Shown one piece after another: positions 11,164-22,641 of a stretch of DNA of 64,000 bases. Location of the stretch: assembly GCA_001414345.1 (NCBI GenBank), contig LLCB01000001.1, positions 558,001 to 622,000 of the forward strand, given 5' to 3'. The notes below the pieces were generated by a model, which saw only the letters and a list, made by a program, of their open reading frames with translations, did no database searches and was not told where the DNA came from. The number at the start of each line of letters is the position of its first letter. The first letter of the stretch is position 1. Source of the stretch: Hymenoscyphus infarciens. Lineage: Eukaryota; Ascomycota; Leotiomycetes; Helotiales; Helotiaceae. Made by a program: the position numbers and the translations under genes.

Positions 11164-12205
11164 ATGGATCCATATTCTGCCGAAGGCGAACTGCTCAACC
11201 TACACAATCACTTCCACCAAGGTCAATGGCAAGAGGTTATTGATTTCGACACCGCCGGTCTCTCCCCCGAAAATGCCCTCCCCGCTCGAGTGCTGTCCCT
11301 CCGCGCCCAAATCGCTCTCGGACAAGCAGAAGATGTGCTTGCGGATGTGCAAGGAGAGAAGGAACCCGAGTTAGTTGCGGTTAGTGCGCTCGCGGAATTG
11401 GCTGCTGGAAATGAATCGAAGGCAGTCAAGATTGCAGAGGGTTTGGCAAAGGATTCGGGGGACAATGGTGTTGTCCAGGTTTTAGCAGGAACAGTCTTGC
11501 AGGCGGTGGGAAATAGTGATGAGGCTCTGGCTTTGCTTTCACAGCATCAGGGAAATTGTATGTTGGCCAGAAAGGTATGGGGAACTGGTTACTGACTGAA
11601 TCTTCAGTGGAGGCTGTTGCCCTTATTGTCCAAATACAGCTACAGCAAAACCGAACTGATCTCGCACTGAAAGAAGTTCAGGCAGCAAGAAGATGGGCAC
11701 AAGATAGTCTGCTGGTTAACCTTGCAGAATCGTGGGTGGGAATGCGAATGGTTGGTTGCCTTCATTCCCAGGGCTATAAAGAGTGATGCTAACTCGGCAT
11801 TTAGGGAGGGGAGAAATACCAACAAGCATTCTACGTTTTCGAAGAGCTCGCTCAAGCACCTGCAACCTCCTCGATTCAAAGTCTCATTTCACAAGCAGTC
11901 GCGGAAATCCATCTTGGCCGATTAGACGAGGCAGAGGCAGCTCTACAACAGGCGGCAGCAAAAGACCCAAAGCAGGCAGACCTGATAGCCAACAACATCG
12001 TTCTGAATATTATTGCTGGCAAGGATACCACAGAATTGAAGAGGTTCGTTGCTTTCCTAGCAATCTTTCAACCCTTGCTAACATTTTCCCACCTAGTACC
12101 TTATCAAGTGTTGCTCCTGAGCATCATTTCCTCCAAGACCTCCAAGATAAGAGCGCATTATTCGACAAGGCTGCGACAAAATACTCTGCAAAGGTTGCAG
12201 CTTGA
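11164..12205 (+). CDS. SEC28: coatomer subunit epsilon (epsilon-COP)
   Basis: Four exons, 11164-11557, 11608-11750, 11805-12043 and 12097-12205, give a 294-residue protein, the usual length for epsilon-COP. It opens with MDPYSAEGELLNLHNHFHQG and is built of TPR-like helical hairpins throughout (for example ALALLSQHQGN, LALKEVQAARRWAQD, YQQAFYVFEELAQ, LGRLDEAEAALQQA, DLIANNIVLNIIAGKD). The C-terminus HHFLQDLQDKSALFDKAATKY is characteristic of the family. Epsilon-COP stabilises alpha-COP in the COPI coat for Golgi-to-ER and intra-Golgi vesicle traffic. All introns are 50-54 nt with GT-AG ends. Housekeeping gene, no sign of decay. Confidence 0.95.
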
Positions 12206-13347
12206 AATACCCAGGGATGATTATAATGTGGCGTTTAGAGGCATGATGGGATTCACACAGTTTTGAGTCTCAAAATAGATATTTTTCACAATATTTCACA
12301 ACCAGTGTTCTTGAATGTGCAGCTAGGTCAATCCTTGATTGTGAGTGTTTTGATAGTTCTTCCTCCATGTTGTGTTAGATTGAAATTGTTGTAAGTGGTG
12401 TTAAGCGTTCTATTATTGTTGAGCGTGGGGCAATTATTAGGTAGCTTGGCAACATGTCTCTTACTTCTAAGCTTTAAGTATTGTTAGAGCTACACATTAT
12501 CCTGTTTCATACAACTGTGTAGGCCCAGTTGACCTTCTTCCTTTCTTCCTTTCTAAGTGACTGGATTTATTCGGTCAATTCAGGGGTTCATAAGAGTGAA
12601 ATATCCAGGTCAATTCTAGAAATCAGAACAATTGAGCTCTCCGCCTCCTGCCGCATGTCTTGTTCACTGCAGGGGAGCTAGCTAGCTAGCTTACTTTCTA
12701 CTTGAGCTCCTTTTTCCCAATGGCTGCAAAGGTCTAAAAGAAGTGACAAATTCCCACGTGAATGTATTGCTCCTCGTAACAGCTCACAGCTCTACTCTAA
12801 AACAGTAACCAATAGAGTCCGATTTGCCGATACATTGCATCATATAATTTGAAACAATAATCCAACGTCAGCCACAATCTAGCAACTGTGAGGTACAGCT
12901 GTGCCTTTGTATGGGTGAAGCTGATGTCTGATTCAGCCTTGCCGATCGTCTCTCGTAAACTGAAGGGTATGATAGGAAGATAATAAGAGGAGGATACATC
13001 CTCTAGTAAAAACGGGGTTTTCCTTTTCACCGATTTGATTTGTTGTTCTTCTATGATCTTCTTTCTGGTGAATCTCCAATATTTTTGTTCTCTGACCCTC
13101 ACCGATCCATTCAGAGCAAGAGGAAGCGAGTGCGAAGTTCCAGGCCATGGGAGCGCTCCCTTATCCCTTAATGACCAAACATTCTCAACATATTTCTACG
13201 TACAATCATCATCGAATACCTTGAACTTCTCGGCAGAGAGTTTTGGACACTCTCCTTCTTTTCAATTGACGATCCACTGCACTTGCCTGAATTCTGTTCG
13301 CAATCTCGGCGTTACCTACAGCAGCTCCAAGGGCTAGCTACCAGTAC

Positions 13348-13376
13348 CTACAGCTACAGCTACAGCTACAGCTACC
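13348..13376. repeat. (CAGCTA)n microsatellite
   Basis: About five consecutive CAGCTA units upstream of the PSD gene. Confidence 0.8.
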
Positions 13377-13632
13377 GGACTTTGGCGTACAAACTAGGAG
13401 CGAGACGGACTCGGGCCCGGCAAAAGGAGGCCATACAGCAGCTCTACAAGTAGAGTCTCACCCGTCAACACCAACTCGTACAATACAGCAGAATCCTGTA
13501 TTTTTGACGCTGAAGCCAGACGTCCCACATCACATCCAGCTTCTTCCCCCCACAGTACAGCCAGACTCTTCCCACTCCCACCACCAATTATAGACCCGCC
13601 AGTCCGGGCACTCGAGGATTCCAGCATTGAAT

Positions 13633-13662
13633 CCCTTCCTCCTTCCTCCTTCCTCCTTCCTG
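13633..13662. repeat. (CTTCCTC)n pyrimidine tract
   Basis: About four 7-bp pyrimidine units on the plus strand in the PSD leader/promoter. Such CT tracts are common near fungal transcription starts. Confidence 0.75.
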
Positions 13663-13930
13663 TTCACTTCTTCCCAGAGTGGTGAGAGTGCCACCCTCAC
13701 CACCATACGTGAAGTACCCAAGTACTTCGAGCGGCAGTGTCGGGCAGTGCTCTTTTTGCAGGTACACGGTATTCCGCCCTGCCCTGCCAACTGTCCTTGG
13801 CCCCCCCCTCCAGCCTCCACCTGCACCCAAAACACACCTAAATCCCTAAATCCCCGACCGACGGCAAGACCCTACACGAGTACACCCACGGCGTGCCACA
13901 GTGCTACAGTGTTACAGTGTTACCTACCAA

Positions 13931-13965
13931 CTAGAGCCTAGAGCCTAGAGCCTAGAGCCTAGAGC
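13931..13965. repeat. (CTAGAGC)5 tandem repeat
   Basis: Five perfect heptamers end 57 bp before the PSD start codon, so they are probably inside the 5' leader. Confidence 0.85.
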
Positions 13966-14022
13966 ATCATCGTACAGCACCACCACCGTAACCTGGAAAC
14001 TACCACCCGAATTGCCGCCACC

Positions 14023-17000
14023 ATGGTTCGCAGCATTCTTCCAAATCGTCTCAAATCATACACCAGCGCCAGCAACAGTCGAAGTACCAGTCCTATTCCA
14101 AGTATGAAGAGATCCAACACTTCTGAATCTAGCACCGAGGCCACCAAAGGCAATGGATTGGTATTGAAAGTCGTAGCAATTCGGGTAAGACGATGACGTG
14201 AACCGGCTGTGGTGTTGGCAATTGCTGATTTAGAGGGCACATAGGCCAGAGACCTTGCTGCGAAGGATAGGAGTGGTACCTCGGATCCTGTGAGTACTCG
14301 CAACTCTTAATCGCCTATGCATTGCAGGAATGGAGCTGACTTGGACGTTCCAGTATCTCGTTCTTACCCTCGGCGACGTCAAGAATGCCACACAACCCGT
14401 CCAAAAGACATTGAACCCTGAGTGGAACGTCATAGTTCAATTCCCCGTCTCCGGAGTCAACAGTCTACTTCTCGATTGCGTGTGCTGGGACAAGGATCGG
14501 TTTGGAAAGGATTATCTGGGCGAATTCGACCTATCTCTCGAAGAGATCTTTTACAACGGAGAGAATGAGCAAGAGCCAAGATGGTATTCCCTCAAGAGCA
14601 AGAGACCAGGTGGAAAGAAGAGCAGCAATGTTTCCGGGGAGGTGCAACTCTCTTTCACACTTTTCGATTCCACCAACCTTTCAGCTACACCTGCTCAAGT
14701 CATGGAGAAATTTCGCACGCTGGCCGGAGTGGACATTCCAGATATTGGCACACCGACACGACAAGCTAGAAGCAATGGGGAGGGTAATGGAGAGGAAGAG
14801 GACGAATATTTCGATGAAGACGAAGAACCGAGTGACGAGACCGACGACCCTACAAAGCCAGAGAACGTGGAGAAGAGACGACGGAAACTGAGACTTCGAG
14901 GTCTGCGAAAGAAGAAGCAAGCCAATGCATACGAGTTCAATAGCGAGAGTGAGGTTGTTGGAATAGTATTCTTGGAGATTGGAAAGATCACGGATTTACC
15001 GCCCGAACGAAATATGACCCGAACATCCTTTGATATGGATCCGTTTGTCGTTGCATCACTAGGAAAGAAGACATACCGAACCCGCGTTATCCGTCACAAC
15101 CTTAACCCAGTCTTTAACGAAAAGATGATTTTCCAAGTTTTAAGACACGAACAAACCTACTCGATTGCCTTCACATGCATTGACAGAGACAAGCTATCTG
15201 GAAACGACTTTATTGCTTCTACGGTTCTGCCTTTGAAAGAAATCACCGAGACAGCACCTGAAGCAGACCCGGAAACCGGTCTCTATGCCTTGAAAGACCC
15301 ACCAGAAACTGTGATTCCCGAGAAGCAGAACAGATCCAGATTCAAGCTTCCATTGTCACGATCAGCATCATCACAAAGCCTAAACAAGACTCCTGGACGA
15401 CCACCCTTGACCACATCACGATCAAGCAACAACGTGCTTTCTAGTGGTAGCAATTCCGGCACGACTACACCTGTACCAGGCGTAGCACCAACTTCAGTTC
15501 CTGCAGGGCTTCAACCGGGCGACAACGTACCACCCCCCAATGCCGTGGACGACGATGATGGATTCAACGGTCGCGGTGATCCAGACTTGCACCCTTTCAC
15601 TGTTCCCATGAAGTTGAAGAACGCCGAGAAATGGGAAGAGAAGCATAACCCTGTCCTTTCCATCAAGGCAAAATATGTACCATACCCAGCTCTCCGTCAA
15701 CAATTCTGGAGATCGATGCTTAGACAATATGACACCGATGAGAGTGGTTATATCAGCAAGGTTGAATTGACCACCATGCTTGATACGCTTGGATCTACAT
15801 TGAGAGAGTCTACGATTGACGGGTTCTTTAGTCGATTTGGAAAAAACAGTCCAAATGAAGAAAATGCCACTCTCAGCGATTTGAGCTTTAATGAGGCAGT
15901 TATTTGTTTGGAGGATCAACTTCTCGGGAAGACAAAACGCCAGACCGTAGGCGAGAAGCTTCGAAGTCACATCCCCCAGCAGCTTGGCGGTACAGCGTCA
16001 CCACTTCAACTCCCTGCTCTGTCTGTCTCTGGCACAACCGAAAGTTCCGACTCCACGGGTGTGAGCACGCCTGCCGTTGACCAGTCTTCGGGCATTGAAA
16101 CACAAACAGTTGCTGAACTTAATACACCTGGTGAAGAGGGAGAACTCTTGGACCGTGATGATCTCAACGATAAGGGCGAAGAACATGTAGTCGAGATTCG
16201 GGAATGTCCAATCTGCCATCAACCACGACTCAACAAACGCTCTGATGCCGACATCATCACTCACATTGCCACCTGCGCAAGTCAAGACTGGCGTCAAGTC
16301 AATAGCATTGTCATGGCTGGCTTCGTCACATCAAGTCAAGCTCAACGAAAGTGGTACTCGAAGGTTATAACCAAGATTTCATATGGAGGTTACAAACTCG
16401 GAGCCAATTCTGCCAATATTCTCGTTCAAGATCGTATCACTGGTCAAATCAATGAGGAGCGTATGAGTGTGTATGTGAGGCTGGGCATCCGTCTGCTATA
16501 TAAGGGATTGAAATCTAAAGACATGGAGAAGAAGAGAAGTATGTATTATGGAAATTTATATGGATTTAGTCATCGACCTAGTAAAACAATTGCTAACACA
16601 GAACCAGTTCGCAAACTCTTAAAGGGCTTGAGCATCAAACAAGGTGTCAAATATGATGACCCAGCTTCTGCTGCAGAAATTGAAAAATTTGTCGCATTTC
16701 ACCAACTCGACATGAGCGAAGTCCTCCTTTCAGTGGATCAATTCAAGAGTTTCAACGAGTTCTTCTACCGTGCACTGAAGCCTGATGCAAGGCCCTGCTC
16801 CGCACCTGACAACCCGAGAATTATCGTATCGCCTGCGGATTGCAGATCAGTTGTGTTCAACAGAATGGATGAGGCAACTAAGATTTGGGTCAAGGGTAGA
16901 GAGTTTTCGATTGAACGATTACTTGGAAATGCCTATCCAGACGATGCCAAACGCTACACCAACGGTGCGCTTGGGATTTTCCGCCTTGCTCCACAAGATT

Positions 17001-17602
17001 ATCATCGTTTCCATATTCCAGTTGATGGTGTTATGGGTGTTCCAAAGCCTATCGACGGAGAATACTATACTGTCAACCCCATGGCTATTCGATCTGCTCT
17101 AGATGTTTACGGCGAGAATCTTCGTGTCGTTGTCCCTATTGATTCGATCGCTCATGGTCGGGTTATGGTTATCTGTGTCGGCGCCATGATGGTTGGTAGC
17201 ACAGTCATTACTCGCAAGGCTGGTGAAAATGTCAAGAGAGCCGAGGAACTTGGCTACTTCAAATTTGGAGGCAGTACGATTTTGTGCTTGTTTGAGGAGG
17301 GTGCCATGAAGTTCGACGATGACTTGGTTGACAACTCTAACACGGCTTTGGAAACTCTGGTATGTAATCTTGGTCGATGAGGTCTAGTTTATCTGTGCTA
17401 ACCTAAATAGATTCGTGTTGGCATGTCCATCGGTCATCACCCATCCCAAGGTCAATTCACACCAGACATGCGAAAGAACGAAGAGGATATCTCTGAGTTT
17501 GAGCGAGCTGAGGCGACACGTCGTATCCAAGGCAGCACCTCGGAGCCTCCTCAAGGCGGTATTCCAGGTATCAGTGCACCAAAGGCGAACTTTGCCGGTT
17601 AG
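14023..17602 (+). CDS. PSD2: phosphatidylserine decarboxylase proenzyme, Psd2 type (C2-C2-EF hand-PSD)
   Basis: Predicted exons: 14023-14184, 14245-14289, 14354-16538, 16608-17359, 17411-17602 (1111 aa). The enzyme decarboxylates phosphatidylserine to phosphatidylethanolamine at Golgi/endosomal membranes. In order: C2 domain 1 (~48-170; RDLAAKDRSGTSDPYLVLTLG), C2 domain 2 (~265-370; TSFDMDPFVVASLGKKTYRT), a Ser/Thr/Pro linker, an EF-hand (QYDTDESGYISKVEL), a small Cys/His cluster (ECPICHQPR...HIATC), and the catalytic core with NEFFYRALKPDARP, DYHRFHIPVDG and the FGGST self-cleavage motif. Ser1020 would become the pyruvoyl group at the new N-terminus of the small subunit after cleavage following Gly1019. 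The exon-3/4 junction uses a 69-nt stop-free in-frame intron; removing it gives MEKKRIRKLLKGLSIKQG, the conserved family sequence. Intact. Confidence 0.95.
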
Positions 17603-18018
17603 ATTGGAGAGGGGAGAGCGGAGAGGAGAATATATGCGTTTTAATGGGTGTAGAGGAATTGGGGGATGCATAGACATTCAACATGAAGTGCTCTAGGTTG
17701 GATGGCAATTTATGGGAACGTGTGTTATTATAAAAACAGATAGGTCTTCTTTTTCTCCCTCGTCGTTTGGTTCTGTTTTGAGTTGTTCTGGATGGGCAAT
17801 TGGGGAGGGGAGGGGTTTTTTACCTTTTTTTTAGCGATGCTCAATGGATGGGGGGGGGAGATATCATAGGGAAGCATACACACAAACATGAAATACAGGT
17901 AGTACTTTGAGAGAGTATCAAATCGAATGAAACAGATCATACAGTCTTTTGAGGGTTTTGGGTGATGTGATGCTATAACATACGTTGCTTTCCATTCAAA
18001 GGTCGTAATAATCTTCTC

Positions 18019-18230
18019 CAATTCGTGACTGTAGTCCAAGGCACCTTCCCCTTCTACAATTCTCCTAATTCTTCTAGAATAATGAAGACAGCATGAATCT
18101 CATTGTTCTAGTCTCGCAGGATAATCGGATTAATTTTCCTAGTCCTAGTGGAACAATCAAGAGCGTAGGTAGTGTAAAGCTACTCTGCTCTTGTCTTGAC
18201 CAGCCACGAATTCCTACACCCCCTGGTGTC
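18019..18230. mobile_element. MITE family M1, copy b
   Basis: This ~210-bp non-coding copy begins with aattcgtgactg (about 18020) and ends with cagccacgaattcc plus the conserved tail acaccccctggtgtc. It aligns with copy c at 45566-45746 in the same orientation (shared ttctcctaattcttctagaa, ttttcctagtcctagtggaa) and with copy a at 2246-2466 in the opposite orientation. It also carries an internal partial inverted repeat (attgttcta... / ...tggaacaat). Confidence 0.8.
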
Positions 18231-18282
18231 CGATATTCGGAATTGATATATGCCCCTCCTCTCGCGGTCTAACTCTTCTTGA

Positions 18283-18352
18283 GTAAGCTGTTCTGTGTTG
18301 GGTAAGCTGTTCATGTGTCGGGTAAGCTATTCTTCATCAAGTAAGCTGGTCG
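18283..18352. repeat. four GTAAGCTGTTC-type direct repeats, ~19-20 bp period
   Basis: GTAAGC starts at 18283, 18302, 18322 and 18341, mostly followed by TGTTC or TATTC, with variable spacers. The helical-turn-like spacing could mark a transcription-factor array, but nothing proves it. Confidence 0.6.
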
Positions 18353-19410
18353 TACCACTCACATGCCACGATGGTTGATTGATTGATAACAATCATCTCA
18401 AGAAAGTTGTTTGCTTATCGCGACGTAAGTTGTACTTTTGTTTTCCTGGAGCAGAGCTCTCGTGGTATTCCTGGTAGCGTACTCTTATTGGATCCTCTCA
18501 TCTCAACTCGTCACGCCAAGTTTCCCTTGCAGTTGTATGGTGCTTAATGGAGTAATGGAGAGGGAGAAAGCGGCGGGCTGTGCTATACGTACGTCATTTG
18601 AAGCCACTGGAGATCGATTGCTTACGAGCATTCTCATGAGGTCTTGGGTTTTACGACGTGCATACTACAATAGGTATTCGGGGCTTGAGGGACGGGGTTA
18701 GGCTTTTATTTTGCGGGATTACGATTACGAGGATTTGGAGATGGAGATGGCGTGAGTTTCTTGAGTTGTCTATCTACTTTAGGATAGATAGACCCGGCTG
18801 AGCTTGGCTTTGAGAGCGTTGAATTTGTAATATTTCTACTTCATGATGCTCAAGTAGCCATAGGATGATCGTTTGTTTTGACGCGCGTAGAGATTCGGAC
18901 TCTACTCTCGATTCTTTTTCTAGGCCTTGAGACATTCGGTGCGTCGGATTTGAGAAATCGAGAAAGAATGGTAGAAAGATGCAGATGGAGCGTTCAATTG
19001 AGTTTAATGATTAAGGTTGAAGATTAAAAGGGAAGCTTAGTTCAATTAACCATAACTATACAAGTAGCCATAAAAGTACCTGACAGGTACAACCCCATCT
19101 CGAGCTTGGCTACATAAATGTGGGGAAACGTGATTAATAAGAGACCCTGGAAAGGACTGAATAGATGTCGACATTTCACTTGCACCTGCCCAATTAGCCC
19201 CGAGCGCTCCGAGATTTGGGCTTGGCTTGCATCTTACATCCTTTCGCCTCCCTCCCCCACCCTGGAGAGGAATGGTGGGATGGCTGGGGTAGCGAGTTGA
19301 AGGATAAATTATTGATGGTTCCTCTCTTTTTTCCCTTTTTTTTTGAAAGGGTACCTGCATTCTTCTGTTCACTTTCACGTGACCTCGATTGTAGATTTTA
19401 CGATTTCACG

Positions 19411-20621
19411 ATGCGTTTCTCTACTGCTTTACCGGTGGTGCTTGCGGGGTTGGCGATGGCTTGGGATGAGCGTGCTGGGGATATCTTCAGTAAAAAGGGT
19501 GGAGTTAAGACGAGTGGGAATTCGAGTGGTGTTTTTGTGGATGTTGGGGGTGGTACGTTTGGATCATTTCATTTCTTATTTTTCCAGTGGTTTTTGAAAA
19601 AGAGGGGGAGGAATGAGATGTTGAGAGATCGGGGAAAAGCTGCTAATGCTGAAATAGTCAACACATATATCACATACCCCAAAGGACACAAAAAGAATGA
19701 CACTGCGATCCTCTATCTGACGGACATCTTCGGGTTGCCATTGGTTAACAACTTATTGTTAGTTCCCTTCCTCCATCCTCTTCTTCAGAGTCAACCGACT
19801 GACGCGGACAATTAGACTTGGAGATTCTCTCGCAGAAGCGGGGTATTTCGTTGTGATGCCTGACTTATTCAATGGAGAAGCTAGTGAGTTTTCCATCACC
19901 GGAGTCATCTCGAGTTTGAAGATAGGGGTTTGGATGCTAATATGAGAAACAGTCACATTATCAGAGTTCGGAACTCCAGAATTCAACATGACCGCTTGGT
20001 CTGCTAGACATACAGCGGCCGTTGTGGATCCTATCGTGGAATCTACTATCGCTGCCATGCGCAGTAGCTGGGGTGTTACCAAGATTGGAGCTGTTGGGTA
20101 TTGGTAAGTTTTTCTCCTCCGGCAAAACAAAATAAAAATGGAGAAGTTGTGCTCACGAAACGACAGCTTTGGAGGAAAATACGTGACCAGATTTTTGGCT
20201 GATGGAAAGGGTGTTGATGCTGGGTTCACAGCTCACCCGAGTGATGCCGTTGCTACCGAATATCAAACCATTACTAAACCACTTAGCATCGCGTTTGGAG
20301 GTACGTCTTTCCCTTCCAATTCTTCCCATGCCCCTTTTTTGTCTTCCATTTTGTAGATCATGTTATACTAACATTTTAGAAACAGAACTCGATGCAGCCA
20401 ACACCCCAACCCAACGCGCAGCAGCCGAAGCTATTCTCCAAGGCAAAAATGCCACCTATCAAACTTCCCTCTACGCACAAGCTGAACATGGATTCGCGGT
20501 ACGAACAAATCTAACCATCCCAGCGAAGAAGTTTGCACAGGAATCTGCGTATTTCCAAGCTGTGAACTGGTTTGATTTCTGGGTTAAGGGTCAAGGGTTA
20601 AGCGAATTAACGGAATTGTAA
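19411..20621 (+). CDS. secreted dienelactone hydrolase family protein
   Basis: Six exons: 19411-19552, 19658-19757, 19816-19883, 19953-20103, 20167-20300, 20380-20621 (278 aa). The N-terminus MRFSTALPVVLAGLAMA is a likely signal peptide, so the protein is secreted or enters the secretory pathway. The body is an alpha/beta hydrolase of the dienelactone hydrolase type: VNTYITYPKG, YLTDIFGLPLVNN, EAGYFVVMPDLFNGEA, and the nucleophile elbow IGAVGYCFGGKYVTRF with catalytic Cys. A His is available in YAQAEHGFAVR and a candidate acid in the region FTAHPSDAV. Family members hydrolyse cyclic esters such as dienelactones from aromatic breakdown; the substrate here is unknown. Note the large first intron (105 nt). 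First of four consecutive secreted-protein genes. Confidence 0.88.
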
Positions 20622-21792
20622 CTAAGGAACTTCTTTTCTTTGGCGGAAGTATTGAAAGGTGGTGGTTTGAGAATGTATATGTGAATCTATGGTGTATTGG
20701 TTTCGTAAGAAATCAAGTCATCGTCCTACACTGATGAAAAAGGTCTATGCTAGGAAAAAAGGCACAGTTAACTCCATCGTTTTAGAATACTTGGGATAAC
20801 GAAAGTTACTTAACCTCGGTCGTTCGTAGTTGATAATTCAAACTTAGCTCCCGAATGTTGTTCCGGCGGAAGTATTGGCTTTTTAAAAAATCGATCTGAT
20901 TTTTTTAGTAACTTTTTGGAACCAAACAAGTTTACACGTATGCTGAATGTGCCATGCGTAAAGTTGTTTAAACCTATGTCGAATAATATTTAAGGTGAGA
21001 AAAATATTTCAAAGAAGTAAAAAAAGTATATTGATAAAATTCAAGTTGAGACGATTTAATAATCTTTATTGTGCTTATATAAGAGGTTCCTACAATTTAT
21101 GTTGGTTTAATTCGTATCATTTAAATCACCCGGAAAAGCCTTTTACTTAGGGTGTACCTAGGAGGCTGATGGAGACTTGCAATTTCATTACACAACTTCA
21201 AGTGGGTTTTTGGTACTCTCGAGGCTCCTTTTAGATTGGATGGGTTCACTCTGAGTGCGTAACCATAAAGGTTTGTGGAACAAGGGTGACCTCAGGGGGG
21301 GTATCATTGACCGTCCCATACAGTGTGTTGTGCGGGGTGTGCTTTGTGGCGAGCTGGATTTCCTTGTTCTGCGTGCTATATTGTTTCAACGGCAAGGGGG
21401 ATCAATGTGATGTTTCTAGTTCATTGTAAGCTTACTGTTACAGTTGTTTTAAAAACGTGATCGTCGAAGTAGCGACTCAGTAACCTTGCTAGGGTCGATT
21501 GATGGAAAGGTAAAACCTTGTCATGCTGGAAAAGTTGGGATGAACTGTGTATTTTGAGATCTTCATTGATCGAGATATATAGCTTGTTTTGCCGTTGCAT
21601 CATATGTAATCTTACTGGAACCCGTATCCGTACTGTATATACATTAACCCTGACCCCTCCCCCGTGTGAAAATCGTTAACGCCGCCACCCAGATATGTAC
21701 CGTAGATCATCGCGGGGTAGTTTTTTTATGTACGCCATCTCTAACCAACTCCCGAGGAACCCAAAAAGACATCAACCATAGCAAGATCATTC
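20622..21792. other. intergenic between convergent genes
   Basis: The 3' flanks of the dienelactone-hydrolase-like gene and the minus-strand GH16 gene. AT-richer patch at about 20870-21070; no gene, repeat or RNA recognised. Confidence 0.55.
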
Positions 21793-22641
21793 TCATCCCA
21801 GACAGTTACAAGATTTGTAAACTGCAACGTAGAGAACGTCCATTCCAGCATCAGAACCGGAGACAGTATCTGCAACACTGCTACCAGGCCATGTTCCACC
21901 AACGGACACGTTCAGCGTCATGTACATTGGTGATTGAGCGAGTGCCTTCCAACTTGCTTCATCGCCGAGATCTGAACCCTTCTTCATGTTGTATGGGTTT
22001 CCGTCCATGTACCAAATGATAGTTTGTTGTCTCCAGTCGGGATTTCTCAAATCGATGGCATGAGCCCAAGTATGATAGGTTCCGTAGTCAAACTCGGTCG
22101 CAGCTGTCAATCCAGTAGGGTCCTCACAGGCACCACCGCAGTGGATAGTAGAATGGCCAAGAGATGCTCCGTTGAGATTTTCAAACGTGTCGATCTCACC
22201 ACATTGAGGCCATCCTGTGCCCTCTCTCATCGATTGGCCGAGAGACCAAAAGGCGGGCCATATTCCTTGTAGCTGTGAGCCGGCAGTGCCGAGTTTGAAA
22301 CGTGATTGCACAATAATTTGTCCACCGTCATCGGCTTGGAATGAGTCTACCGTGTTGATTTTGCAAGATGTCCAGGCCCCGGAGTCGTCTTTTACTGGTG
22401 TAATGAGGAGAGATCCCGCGTTGGTGATTGAACAGGTTGAGGAAGAATCGACATAGGTTTGTTCTTCGTTGTTGTATGATGCGCCGGTGTAGATGTTCCA
22501 TTTTGTTCCATCAAGGGAATCGCTTGAGAAGTCGTCATACCATACTGCTTGAAAGCCCGGGATGGTTTCTGGTGCTGTGGCGAGAACGAAGGGAAGGAGG
22601 GCAACGAGCGAGAAAGCAAGAGACATTTTTGAAACAGACAT
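21793..22641 (-). CDS. secreted glycoside hydrolase family 16 (beta-glucanase-like)
   Basis: A single-exon minus-strand gene of 282 codons. Residues 1-21 (SKMSLAFSLVALLPFVLA) form a signal peptide. The jelly-roll GH16 fold is shown by AVWYDDFSSDSLDGTKWNIY, VQSRFKLG, QGIWPAFWSLGQ and the active-site motif GEIDTFEN, giving nucleophile Glu149, Asp151 and acid/base Glu154 in ExDxxE spacing. STIHCGGACEDPTGL and MYMTLNVSVGGTWPG follow as in family endo-beta-1,3(4)-glucanases, and the protein ends normally with DVLYVAVYKS. It should cut beta-1,3 or mixed-linkage glucan, either of plants or of fungal walls. Length is normal for a catalytic domain without binding module or GPI signal. Divergent from the DUF1996 gene, 2.36 kb away. 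Confidence 0.92.
   Translation of the reverse strand: MSVSKMSLAFSLVALLPFVLATAPETIPGFQAVWYDDFSSDSLDGTKWNIYTGASYNNEEQTYVDSSSTCSITNAGSLLITPVKDDSGAWTSCKINTVDSFQADDGGQIIVQSRFKLGTAGSQLQGIWPAFWSLGQSMREGTGWPQCGEIDTFENLNGASLGHSTIHCGGACEDPTGLTAATEFDYGTYHTWAHAIDLRNPDWRQQTIIWYMDGNPYNMKKGSDLGDEASWKALAQSPMYMTLNVSVGGTWPGSSVADTVSGSDAGMDVLYVAVYKSCNCLG

Larger units (their letters stand above)
12206..14022. other. long intergenic region / PSD leader with simple repeats
   Basis: No gene is supported in 1.8 kb. The half next to the PSD gene is rich in simple repeats: CAGCTA units (13348-13376), CTTCCTC units (13633-13662) and five perfect CTAGAGC heptamers (13931-13965), followed by CCGCCACCATGG around the PSD start codon, a strong Kozak-type context. 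This suggests a long promoter and 5' leader. Confidence 0.6.
17603..19410. other. intergenic with MITE M1b and GTAAGC direct repeats
   Basis: 1.8 kb without a supported gene. It contains a complete M1 element (18019-18230) and four spaced GTAAGCTGTTC-like repeats (18283-18352). The open frames in it have no recognisable protein character. Confidence 0.6.

Noticed and set aside
12797..13148. Overlapping minus-strand frames between epsilon-COP and PSD
   Set aside because: Short, overlapping in different frames, without splice sites or motifs; the region is better read as promoter/leader.
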